Shown here in pieces: positions 22,301 through 35,200 of a stretch of DNA of 64,000 bases; within the stretch, counting starts at the first letter, position 1; the number at the start of each line of letters is the position of its first letter. The DNA is taken from NCBI RefSeq assembly GCF_932526225.1, contig NC_064045.1, positions 3,511,998 through 3,575,997 of the forward strand, given 5' to 3'. The notes under the pieces were generated by a model. It made no database searches, had not been told where the DNA came from, and worked only from the letters and a program-made list of their open reading frames with translations. The translations under genes and the position numbers were made by a program. Origin of the DNA: Nematostella vectensis (taxonomy: Eukaryota; Cnidaria; Anthozoa; Actiniaria; Edwardsiidae).

Positions 22301-25300
22301 GGCATTGATAGCAAAAGCCTCACTCATTTAGCCGTGAATTGTAGAAAACTCACCGAGGTTAGACTTTGGAGTTGTAACTTACTGACTGAAAAAGGCTTGT
22401 GTCACTTCTTTAGTTATTGCCCAACATTAAAATCTATAGAATTAACTGATTTGACGAGTGTAAGTGATGAGAGTATTGTCTGTTTGGCAAAGTGCTGCCC
22501 AAATATCAAGAACTTATTGTTATATAACTGCGATGGGGTAACCATATTGGGCTTTCAAGAGTTTTTCAAACAAAGTGCACAACTAGAATCAGTTGACATT
22601 TCCCACAGACAAATGGATGATGTCCTTGTTTGCTTGGCTGAGAACTGTACAAAGCTAAAAAACCTGACAGTTGATTACGGCAGTCAACAAAGCACACAAG
22701 GATTGAAAAACATACTCAAGAAATGCCCAGATCTTCAATCACTTGCGTTGTTGGATTTTGTTTGGGATAACACATGTTTTGAGCCGTTAATAACACAGGG
22801 TAAATCAAAGATAAAAGCGCTTAATTTTCAAGTAAGCCATGCATCCTGGCCGATTTCTCTACAGACTTTTAAAGATATTCTGTTGTGTTGCCAAGACCTT
22901 AAAAAGATCTCAATCTCTAAAATGGAAAATCTTTGTGATGAATGGATTTCATGGCTGGCTGAGACGTTTCCAAGACTCAAACATGTTGAACTCAAGCAAT
23001 GCCCTGCTGTGAGTGTCAAATCTGAGGAAATTTTGATCGAGAAATGTCCAGAAGTCTTTGTGGAAATTATACATATGACTTTAAGAAAATAGGTGAAGTA
23101 TTCACCTCTCAAAGAATATTGTATCAACTGTAGCAATGCTATTTTCAATAGTAAATGTCCTTAATAAGTATGACACATTTTTTCACCTCCCAAGTTTTTT
23201 TCACTCCTTTTTACCTTCTAAACTCCTCCTATTATACAGTTTGTTTTATAGTGTATCGATTCTTTTTGTCATATCAAGGTACCTTGTTTTAAAACACTAT
23301 TCTGATGGTCCATTGACATTTCTTGGTTCCGCCCTCCCCTGATCACTATTGCCCGCTCATTTCTTGGTTTCACCTTGCCTCCCCATCGTTCCTTACTTGG
23401 TTTCGTCTTAGACCTCCCCCATCATCAATCTAGTGGACTCTTCCATACTTGGTTTCGTCTTAGCCCCCCCCCCCCCCCCACCCTTTTCTTATTGTCCATT
23501 CTTTACTTGGATTTCTCTTAGCCCCTCCTCCCCTCCCACTGGCATCACTTCTATGAGGTCTGTTCCTTACTTGGTTTCGTCGTAGGGCTGTCGGCACAAG
23601 CAGTACACCTCTTCCTGCTCCACATCTTGTTGCTCCCGCTTGCAATCCTTGCACGACCAGTGATCCATCGCGGCAGCCTCCTCGGGCGTAATGTTCACAC
23701 ATGCACCATGAAACCAATTAGCGCACAGATCACAACCGACATAGAACCTACAAATAACACAAAGGAGGTCATTGCCTGACATAGACCACAAATACATGTG
23801 ACGTAAAACATACACAAAACAATAAATGACGTCACAAGCTGATATGGATCACAAAGAAATGTGACGTAAAACATACACAAGACAATAAATGACGTCATAG
23901 CTAATATGGGCCACAAAGACATGTGACGTTAGACATAAACAAGACAACAAATGACGTCACAAGCTGGCTGCAGAAAACACGATCGACGTAATCAGATGAT
24001 ATGGACCACATAGCCTGCTTGTAGGCAGTACTCGGTATGGAGAATCCGCTCCATTCGGTGATCACATGTAACGAGGCTCTCTACAACAACTAGGTTTTAC
24101 GGCGTTTTTACTTCTCCATTTGTAAAATTCAGATTCTCCTGGTATGACGTGCCTGATATGACGTTACCTAAACCCTCACTGGGTTTCCTCCCCAAGCCCT
24201 CGGCGATCCACAGACATCCCACACAGAAGGTCGGAGACAAAATGAGAGTATAAACCTTTGAGAACCCAGAGAACGTTAATATTTTCGGCTTCACCCTGGT
24301 GTAGAACCCTTCCAAGAGGACACCTTTATATTCAGCTCTGTTTTCAACGTGATTCTTTAAACCAAACAAAAGAACTTTGGGACGTAGCTCGCGCAAATAC
24401 ACAGGTCTCTCACACCGGGGTGAGTCATATTTTTTTTGTTTCGTGAGGTTACCGTACCTGGTGGCATCATAAGGCTTCTTGCAAATACAATAAAGCGTGG
24501 TATCCTCGCTCCACTTGGGTCTCTTTTCAACAACAGGTTCCACCTGGTCTCCCTGGCTTTCCTCGTGGCGGCGTTTGCGGGAGGTCTCGTCCCTGGTGGC
24601 CTTGGCCTTGCTCGATTTTACCAACTCTGTTGTCAGCTCTTTCTCGAGCAGCAGCCGCTTTTTCATTATCTGAGGAGTGAGGCACAAGGTTGTTTACTAC
24701 CTTTTTTAGCTAGTGAATGCAAAGCACGAGTCATTGCTCACTGGCTCACTGGCTCGGCGTCGGTATTGCTAGAGACAATGTGTAGTTCCCGAAAATATCC
24801 ATACCCCCCCTACTATGGGGGTCGGAGGTATGACCCCCCACCCCTCTGGAATTTCCAACTCCCTGGAAAAAAATGAATACAGTAACTGTTAAGGAAAAAG
24901 GGCATTTTACCCCCCCTCCCCTCTGGAAATTCCTGGGCGTTTGAACCCCCCCCTGGAATTTCCAATCCCCTCAATGGGGGGGAGGGGGGATTTTCTGGAA
25001 CTACACAATGATGGTGGTGTTTGTACACCAGTTCGATTCCGACTTATCCTAGTTCGAGTTATTGGGGAGTTCGAGTTATCCGAGTAAAAATGACTGAAAA
25101 ATAGGTCTCTAGGGAACTTTGAAGCGACTACAGGGAGTTTGAGTTATCTGAGTTTGCATTACCAGGGAGTTTGAGATATCTGGGTTAGAGTTACCAGGGA
25201 GTTGTGGTTATCGGTGTTCTACTGTGAGCCTGACCTCTTTTCGGAGTGCTTCCTTTCGTTTGTATAAGAGCCCGTCTAGCCTCATCAGCTTGGCTTTCTC

Positions 25301-26200
25301 TCTCTTTCGGTTCTCTTCCTCCCGTTTGTGTTCCTTCGCTTTCTCGGTTGACTCGTTCCGTTCAATCTTGTGGAGCATGGAGTCAATGACCTTCCTGCAG
25401 ATCGCGATTCTGAGAAAAAAAAACATTTAAAATTAATGTCATGAAAGGGTGTCTATCAGCAGACAATTTGTTATCTTAGCAAAATACCAAACGAGAAAGC
25501 ATCCATCGGCTGATTTAAAAAAAGTAAATGTGAATTTAGGAAATGGAGTTTATAACTTTGTTTTTTAGATTGTCATTTCGAAATTTTATTGCACGTTGAA
25601 TGAGAAACAGCAACAAATATTTGTCTGACGGGGTCCCTTAAACCATTTTCTGTAAACCGATATTTTAGCAGTGTCTGCTTAGATATTAGCAAAAGCTAAA
25701 TTAGGCGAAATCTATTTATGTGCCCTGTCAGCAACACACCTTTGATATTGTTTCTATTCAACATTTGAGGATAAATGTGAGAAAATTTCGAAACGACCGC
25801 TTCTCGAATTCAATAGAAAGTACCACCGAATCGGCCGATGGATGCTTTCTCCTTAGGTTTTATGGTAGAAATGGACAAAATGGTGACTGACCCTCCTTCC
25901 GTTTACTATCTCCACTCCCCTATTCATGCAATACCCACCTACTCAAGTCCTGCCTTGATTCTAGCGACATGAGCTTGCGGTTCATCAGGATTGGCACATT
26001 GCCGCCTGTGCTCGTCTTCTTGCCTTTGGACTTGGCACTCTGCTGCTTCGCTTGCTGCTGTTCCTTGGACGAGTGCTTCATTTTGGGTGTGCTGCGGCTG
26101 CGCTGAGGTGTTTTGGTGACTGTCTTAGCACCTTGGACTGAGCAATAAGAGTGCGGGAAGTTCAGGCTTGGCCAGATTTGTTGGACATGAGTCCGATAAC

Positions 26201-26231
<31 letters not shown>

Positions 26232-29200
26232 ACGTAAATTATTATCATTGAATTCCACTTTTCCATTATTGAATTCCACCAAAAAATATCACTTGAGCCT
26301 AGCCAAAGGCACGCGTATCAACTGGACTAAACGATTCATACCGAAATACACTTAAGTTTACATATATTAGCAAAATTTGGGTGGTTTAAAGCTGAAAACG
26401 GTATGCCTTCGAGCCTCGAACAGAAAAAAAAAAATGAATGGCTTGTGTTTTGGTGGTTGTCGTGAATTTTAGAATTGCGAGGGGAAAAAACGGGATGAAT
26501 GGTTTGCGTTTTGGGCTACGTTTTCTTAATGAACCTTAAAGAGCTAAGAAAGATAACTAGTTGACTAGTTGACAGAGTTAGCTACAGCATACAGTCCATT
26601 TATTCACCTCTTATAGTTGAAGCCTGTGGCGTCATCCCAGGCTGCATCTGAGCCCGCTGATATGGCGTCATGATGACCGGAGGTTTCATGGTCACCTGTG
26701 GTCTGCTGACCGCTGTCTGCGGCTGAAGAGTCCGCACCACAACTGGCTGTTGCTTAGGGGCCGTCTGACGTAACGCTGACACGACTTGTGGCGAGGCAAG
26801 GGTTGGGCTCGAGATGAGCGACTTGTAGGCTGGGTTGACCATTGCGTGTGTGACAGTGGTGGCGGCGACTTTACGTTGCGTCTTGATGGCATTTTGCACC
26901 TTCTTTTGGTTCATTTTGAGGAGGCGCTGTTGTTGCTTCACCTAAAGAGAGATCTGTTACTTTCGTGATTTATGACTGTAATTAAATATATCTGCCTCAA
27001 ATGTAATCAATCTTGTAGTCTAGCAAGCCCTGAATCTTGCTTTCTATGAGACAAAATAAAAACAAATCTGGTTAAAATACCATGAACATTTCCATGAAAA
27101 AGGGGAATGAGGAAAACTCCCAAAAAGCGCATTTCAAGAAAAACGAAATCTTCGGGAAATGACAAACGTTTCCAAATTAACGAATATTTCCAAGAAAAAC
27201 GATTTCCAAGATTAACGAATATTTCCAAGAAAAACGAATATTTAATGGAAAATGACGTGCCTGTTGCTCTTGTTCCCGCTTCTGCACAGCCGCTGCTCTC
27301 ATTTCCGCCGCACGTTTCATTGCCTCCTCCTGTAGTTTCTTTTCTTGCTCTAAGGCCTTCTCACGCTCACGGCGTTCCTGGTACTGACGAATCTCCCACA
27401 ATTCTAGCTTTTCCTGGAAAAAAATAAAGAGGATTAAGAGTTTTGCACGGCACTAAGCACGGCTGCACCAGTTGCGCTGCACTGCAAAGCACAACACTGA
27501 TTCAAACGTCGAGCTTCTGATGTGACGAATCACATACTATTTTTTCTTTGATTTTGTGCAACAGAAACTCCTCATCAAGTCAACTGTCACTACTTGCAAC
27601 CTACTAAGCGCAACCTATTAAGTGCGACGCCTGAATCAACGTTGACCCCAATGTATTTTTGTCGATACAAATAAACAATTAGATTCAGCACGACGTGTGA
27701 AACGGGCCTAAGCATCCGAGTATAAATGACTGAAAATCAGGACCGAATCGAAGGGAAATCGAAATCAGTTTGAGATAGCCAGGTTTTTAGTACACTAGAT
27801 TCAATTACCTCCGGGCACCAGGTCTGGAAGACCTTTGGTCCCATGTTGACCGGTTCCATCTCCTCCTCGTCATCGCTGAACTCAGGGTTGAGTGTGATCT
27901 TCGGTCTGAGCGTCCGACCACGCTTGCTTGTTGTGGGGGGTGGGGACCGTGGAATTTCGCTTACTGGTTTTCGCAGGGTTCTGATCGTCTTACGGACCAG
28001 GAACTCCATTTGAAGGCCGTCCGGAGATACGTAGCGATGGTCTACTATCTCGGTGGTGGTGGTTCCTAAATGAAGTAGACATTGAGTTGAAAAAAATGTT
28101 GATGAACCACTCCTTTGTTATTGTTAACAATTGAAAATACAGCGGTTTACATCATATTAACAATCCACAATAGACAGCATTAGTTTGCAAATTTATTTTA
28201 TTATCGCTTAAATAAGCCGATAGCAATTCTACAGAAAAATCGCGCATTTTCAAACACTGGTATTCTTTTGTAAATACTTGGCTTTTTGTATGTTGGCAAG
28301 AAAATTTTAGATTCTCTAACACGGAAAAAACATAACTTTACACATCGGAGCTAATTGTAGTATGGTTTGATAGTGATGGTGCTGGTGCTGGTGCTAATAG
28401 TGGTGCTATTGGATCGTGGCGGTCGCACGTTAATCTCCTCCCATTCAAGGCATGCGTAGTGAATCTTCAGGAGTATTCCCTTCCTTCCCATACCCCACCC
28501 TTTCCTTTCCACCTCTGTCAAATACATTGCTGTTGGCGTTCGCACGTTAATCTCGTCTCACTGGAGACACGCATAGAGGATCTCCAGGATGATTCCCTCC
28601 CTTCCCATACCCTTTCCTTTTCTTACCTTCCCTAGTTGCACCCACCAGTACGCTAATTCAATGCTGTTGGAACGTGGTGGTCGCAGGTCTTCTCCCACGT
28701 GAGTTACGGGTGGGGAATGTCCACACCCCCTCCCATTCCCATGAGCACATGGTTTTACTCACCAGTGCTTGTGCTAATAGTCGTGCTGTTGGAACGTGGT
28801 GGTCGCACGTTAATTTCATCCCATTTGAGGCACGCGTGGAGGATCCTCAGCTGAAGCCCCGCCCCGGCCAGTGTCTGAAGACTCTGAGTCCTGTATCTCC
28901 ATGCGACCTTATAGAGGGAATAACTATCAGAGAATATCAAACACCTAGTACGATCCCCAAAGCCGCGACAGTGGCACTGACTTTCCTTCTGAGTCAGAGG
29001 ATCAGGTCAGGAATGCATGGGATTTTCGAGAGCTATAAAAACCTGAGTTATAAAAACGCTAAGCCTGTCTCTTTTAGCAATAGTCCTGTTTCGCATTCCA
29101 CTTCCCTAACAGACAAAGGATGCATAAATACTGTCCGAGCATAGGTTTGGGACAAATTTCGAGCACAAACCAACGAGAATGGTCGCGCTCAGTCTATTAG

Positions 29201-32200
29201 AAACAGTTATGTCAATTCGATCTGTCCAATTTAAATCAAAACAAATGTCATTTAATTCGGTACAAAAGGGACTTGGGTAACAGAAGCGGAGGAAGCAACA
29301 GGAACAGTAGAGTAAGCCATGCTAAGGTTAATTCGTGCCATACAAATATGTAACATATAGAAAGCTCTCAGACTGGGTAGTACCATGCTCTGTGATGTTC
29401 GCGTAGTGTTCCTACCGAAACATCAGCGTTAGTCTATCTCTGTCAAGGTTCACAGACTTTGTGTCGTTTTAAAATTTCAAGGAACCAGATTGGATAAGTG
29501 ACTGATGATACCTTAAACGATGGTCTTGGAAACGAGGCTGGCCACGTGATTCCAGTCCCGCGGGATGTATACATGAACTGCTGGACTTCACGCATACCCG
29601 CGCGTCGCCCCAGTACCCGTAGGTCTCGCTTGGAGAGGCGGAACACGCTCTTCACGGAATGTCGGTTGCGGCGCCACTTAGCTATGCGATTGTCAAGGAG
29701 TTTGCGGGGGTCTCGAACCAGCGGTTCCACCATCGGGTACTTCTCTTGCTTCGGCGGCAACTAAACATGATTATAAAAGTTGATTAAATAGTTGGACAAG
29801 TTCTGTGAGCCAGAACAAATAACTTAGCGAGATTTGAAAATATATTAAACTGCTGAAAACGTTTGGTGAGCTCGGTCAAATTACTAAACAAAGGAGAGGA
29901 TACAGATGTGAGTGTGAAGGGTGAAGGTTGCTGAAGAAGCAAAACACAATTATATAATATAAATTTTGTGCTATATTTTCAAGCACTTTCAACTGTTTCA
30001 TACATACATATTTTTTACTTTCAGTGATTTTTTTTCAGACAATCCCGAATAAGAGCAAACAAGCAATTAATGTAATCCAAGAAAATACCACTTCAAAGTA
30101 AAGTTCAAAATATATTGTTATTTTATCAATTAAACTGCAAAATATATAAATACAAATGTGATTAATGCTTTTCGTGAGGGGGGTTAATTCAATGTGAGAT
30201 CACAACAATATCAACAAGTAAATTCTCCCCAGTTGATTACTCAAATGGTGATTGCAACAAGAATGAGAAAATTCGAATTGACATGTAGTAAAAATTGTTC
30301 TTACCTTGCTTGGAGTACTTGTTGAAGACTGCACCAGCCGTGTCATGGATACAGCTGTTTTGGGCGTGCTAGCCCCCACTGTCTTGGGCGCGACAGCTAT
30401 GGGCCGCACCCCCTGTTGTTGGGTGAGGCCCAAGCTTGTCTTGATGGACACAGGGACTCTTATACTGGTGCCACCACTAGTCGCCCCAGGCCCCCCCTGT
30501 ATGGTGCCCTGGACAGTAAATGTCTGGCCCGACGGGGTAACAATCCGAATTAGCTGGGTTTGGCCAGGAACAACCACATTACCGGTGACATTAGTAACCA
30601 TGTTTCCAGGAATGCTTGCCACCAAGGCGGCGATGTTGCCAACGGGGGTTGCACCACCTGAAGTAGTTATTAGAGGAGTGCTCAGGCGCACTACGTTACC
30701 GCCTAACGGCACTTGCGGTCCTGATGGGTTTGGTAGGATGGGTTTGGGGCCTATGGGGACATACTTCGTGGTAGATATAGGCTGCACCTGTCTTGGCTTC
30801 AATGCCAATGACGCAGTAACAATCCCTGGGTTCTGCAGCCTTGCAATTTTTATGGATTGTGAAACAGCAGGCTTTGCAGGGGTAGAAGTAAGGGTAGAAG
30901 TCTGTTGTGTTAAACAAGAGGGTGGTCTGGGTGTTGTGGGGTTTCCCATGGTATGGGGCACTGACTGCGTTGTCTGTGTAGCAAGGGCAGCTAGAGGAGA
31001 AGACTGTGCTGGTACCAGGGAAATGGTCGTCTGCTGTGATGGGTGAGTAGTAGTGGTTGTGGAAGGTGCCTGATAAGTTGTAGAAGCCACCGTTGGTTTT
31101 GGAGGAGCAGTAGCTACAATGGATTGTGCCACTTGAGAACAAGAGGCCGCAGAAGGTCCCGCTTGAGAAGACGGGGTCACAGAATGCCCCGTTTGGGTAG
31201 ATGGGGCCATAGAGGGCGCCACTTGAGTTGAAGAGGCCACAGAAGGCGCAGCTTGGGTAGACGGGGTCACAGAAGGCGTCATTTGAGTAGACGGGGTCAC
31301 AGAAGGTGCCGCTTGAGTGGAAGAGGCTACAGAAGGCGTTACTTGTGTAGAGGAGGCCACAGAAGGCGTCATTTGAGTAGACGGGGCCACAGAAGGCATC
31401 CCTTGAGTGGACGTGGTCACAGAAGTCGCCGCTTGAGTGGAAGAGGCTACAGAAGGCGTTACTTGAGTAGACGAGGTCACAGAAGTCGTCACTTCAGTAG
31501 ACAGGGTCACAGAAGGTGCCGCTTGAGTGGAAGAGGCTACAGAAGGCGTTACGTGAGTAGAAGAGGCCACAGAACGCGTCACTTGAGTAGAAGAGGCCGC
31601 AGAAGGAGCCAGTTGCACACCGCCAGACACTGGCTGTGATGCTTGAGTTGTAGACTGTGCTGGTGGAATAACAGGAGCTACTGGCAGGGCTGCTTGAGAA
31701 TTGGGGGGTGCAGATTGAGCCACTAGGGGGGAAGACAATGCTGGTTGAGTAATAGGAGCTACGGTTTGTGCTCGAAATGAAGCAGAGGAAGCAACAGCGA
31801 CAGCTACAGACTGTTCTTGTTTAGTCGCTATTGGCTTCAACCTCACTTCCTCGATTTTCTCGGAATTGTCTTCCAAATTTCTTGGTTTTACCGAATTTCC
31901 CAAAACACTTTGTACATCTTCTACTAAAAGCGAGTCTCTAGCACGTTTCCGTTCGCATCTTATCTCCTCAAAGGACTTTTCGAAAAAGTCCGACACATTT
32001 CTTTGTAATGAAGTATCCTCATCAATCTCCATAGCTTCTTGTTCTATATCCATCCTTTTGGAGTTCTGTGGTCCATCTTTGTTCTCTTTAGCGAAGACAG
32101 TGTTTGAGCTATCTGGACTGATGGCCATAGTTTTGGAAGGACCATTCCTATCAGGTATATGATTAAGAATTGTCTTTGCACCACAATCATTCGAAGAGAC

Positions 32201-35200
32201 CTTCTCGTTAGAGTCCATCAATGGACCCTTAACAGGGAATACTTTGCCAGAATTATCATTAGAGTCAATACACAGTGCGCTTGCAAATTCCCCTTTAGTG
32301 TCCTTGCTCATCACATTCCCTTCCTCCAACCCAGTTTCCTGCACTTCTGTGCCATCAATAACCACCCAACCATCGTCTTCTAGAGAGGAAAATCTTTCAT
32401 GGGACTCCTTCTCTGAAAGCTCAGTGTTAGGAATGCAAGAGACTTCCATCGGAGTGGCAACATGGTCAATCTTTTCAACACTGCTGCCTTTGCAAGGTAG
32501 TTCTGATTCCTCAGTCAATGATGAGGTTTTCGATACAAGAGAAACTCCACTTTCTCCTCTCTGTCTTGGAGTAGTCTCCCTAGATGCATCTTGTTCTGTG
32601 GTCCCTTCACGATTTTCCTGATCACTCACTGACCCAGCAGGCAACTGATCTTCATCTAGACTTTCTGAACTGTTGGCATTTCCTGGAAGTTTACTCTCTA
32701 GGTGTCCTGCGGGGCTTGTACCCTTGATGATATTAGTATCCATCACTTGGGAAGATGTAACTTTGGCATTGCTCTCTTCGACTTTTTCTTTTATTTCGGA
32801 TTTTCCTTCAAAGCTCTTACCACATACAGAATCTGGCACTGCTTGGGTGATCTCTAAGGCAGGGTTTGTGTCTGACCTTGTAATATTTTCAGATGTACTA
32901 TTTGTCAAAGGTATGTTAGCATCAGCATTTTGTTTAAGTGGTTCACGGCCAACAGGTTCGGATTGAACAGGTATTTGCAATAAGTTAAAAGTTTTCTTTG
33001 CAGATGATTCTTCAGCTGTAATATTGTGGGGTAGCAGAAGCCCAGTTGATGTTTCGTTAGGTAGTTTTGTATTTGTTACCTTAGAGATGGCAAAAGAAGC
33101 CTCTGGAACCGCTGGGGTGACAATAGTCGTCACTGGGGACTGTTTATCAACTGGCGTAATTGTTCTTCTGGCAGGTTCTTTTGTTGCCACAGCTGACTGT
33201 GTGACAACTGGTGTGACTATAGTCGTACCATGGGGTTGCGTGACCATATTTGCGACAGCTGGTGTGACTATAGTCGTACCATGAGGTTGCGTGACCATAT
33301 TTGCGACAACTGCTTGTGTGTTAACTGGCATAGTGGCAACTAAGGTAGGTTGTTTTGTGACAGCTACCTCGGTAAAAGTTGTTACTTTTGGCTGTGTGAC
33401 AACTGGCACTGTAATAGTTGAAGCAGGATGTTGTGTGACAGCAGGTGTTGTGATAGTTGAAGCAGGGTGTTGTGTGACAGCAGGTGTTGTGATAGTTGAA
33501 GCAGGATGTTGTGTGACAGCAGGTGTTGTGATAGTTGAAGCAGGGTGTTGTGTGACAGCAGGTGTTGTGATAGTTGAAGCAGGGTGTTGTGTGACAGCAG
33601 GTGTTGTGATAGTTGAAGCAGGGTGTTGTGTGACAGCAGGTGTTGTGATAGTTGAAGCAGGGTGTTGTGTGACAACTGCAGTGGACATAGTTGTGATTGG
33701 CCGTTGTGTGACTGCCGGTGAGACAGGGTCCCTAGCTACCACAGGCACAGCAGTAGTGACAGTTTGCCGCTCAGCCCGAGGGACATAAGGTGGGAATTTA
33801 GTTGTTGGTATTATTTTTTGTGGACAAGATTGCGCAGACACAGTAGGTGTTGGTAAAACTGGTGCTTCTCGCATTAACACTGTGTTTTGTATGGAAATTC
33901 CTTGCGTTACTTGAGTTCTTTGCATTAGTGTGCCTTGTGTTACAGCAGTCTGCGTAATGGGTAACCTTTGTGTGACAGACATTCCTTGCATGACAACTCT
34001 TCCTGGCGTGACAGGTATCCCTTGAGTGACAGCTGTTCCTTGCGTGACAACTCTCTCTGGTGTTACAGGTATTCCTTGCGTGACCACTGTTCCTTGCAAG
34101 GAAACTCTTTCTGGTGTGACCGGCATACCTTTTGTGACCACTGTTCCTTGTGTGACAACTCTTCCTCGCGTAACAGGTATTCCTTGCGTGACAATTCTTC
34201 CTGGCGTGACAGGCATTCCTTGCGTGACAACTCTTCCTGGTGTGACAGGCATCCCTTGTGTAACAACTTTTCCTTGTGTGACAACTCTTCCTGGTGTGAT
34301 AGGCATCCCTTGCGTGACAACTCTTCCTTTTGTGACAGGCATCCCTTGTGTAACCCCTTTTGCAACATTTACCCTTTCTGTTTTCACTATCTTAGCAGCA
34401 GCAAGGGCCCTTTTCATATCTTCTTGTTTCTTACGAAGTTCCTTCTTGGTATTAATGCCATCTACAACATGTGTTAGCTTACGCTTTTTGCTCTCAAAGT
34501 CATTCTTATCCTTGGTAAGAAAACGCTTCCGTTTCCGGCTCTGCATGTCGCTACACCAGGTCCATCCACCATTGCCAAAGATGCGATATTCTTCACCTTT
34601 CTGCTTCCACACAGTGTGTGTAGGAATCCAGGAATAGTTCACTATAGAAGCAAAGCATACTATTTCTAGCTCTAAAGTCATAAAGACAAAGAGAAGCAAC
34701 ACAAAGACAGGGCTGTTACTTAAGATAGGTACCAATGGACAAAGAGAGAAATATAAATACTCACGCTTTTCATCGGTTATTGTGATCAGCAATTTAATAA
34801 GTATGATCTTATTAAGATAAAGTACAGATACAAGTATTCATCATTTTAATGTCGTTATAATGACGACCCTTTTACTCAATACTTGTACTTACCAAACACT
34901 TTTTCCTCTTTAATTTCCACCTCCTCCTCCTCATCTTTATGATCCCTCTTCTTCTGTGCCTTTTCTGCTTTGGTTTCGACGAGTGCACGGTGCATTCCTG
35001 TATGTCCATGAGCTTCTGTCCACGCTGGTATAAAACACACTGGCTTTATCAGTGTTTCCAGGAAAGACAAAGCCGCGGCAAACTCCAGTGGTTTCTCAGA
35101 GATGTGTACTGCTCTCACCCATGTCGATCTCTGCAGAGGCCACACAGGATGCATAAATGCAGTGGGGATGTTATTTTCTAGACTCACTATGGTGCTACGA

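Noticed and set aside
30306-31046. Plus-strand 246-codon ORF
   Set aside because: Antisense to the Thr/Gln/Pro-rich BPTF exon 5; composition follows from the complementary codons.
33291-33788. Plus-strand ORF of [13 protein letters not shown]-type repeats
   Set aside because: Antisense shadow of the BPTF exon 5 minisatellite; the minus frame has the homology and splice sites.
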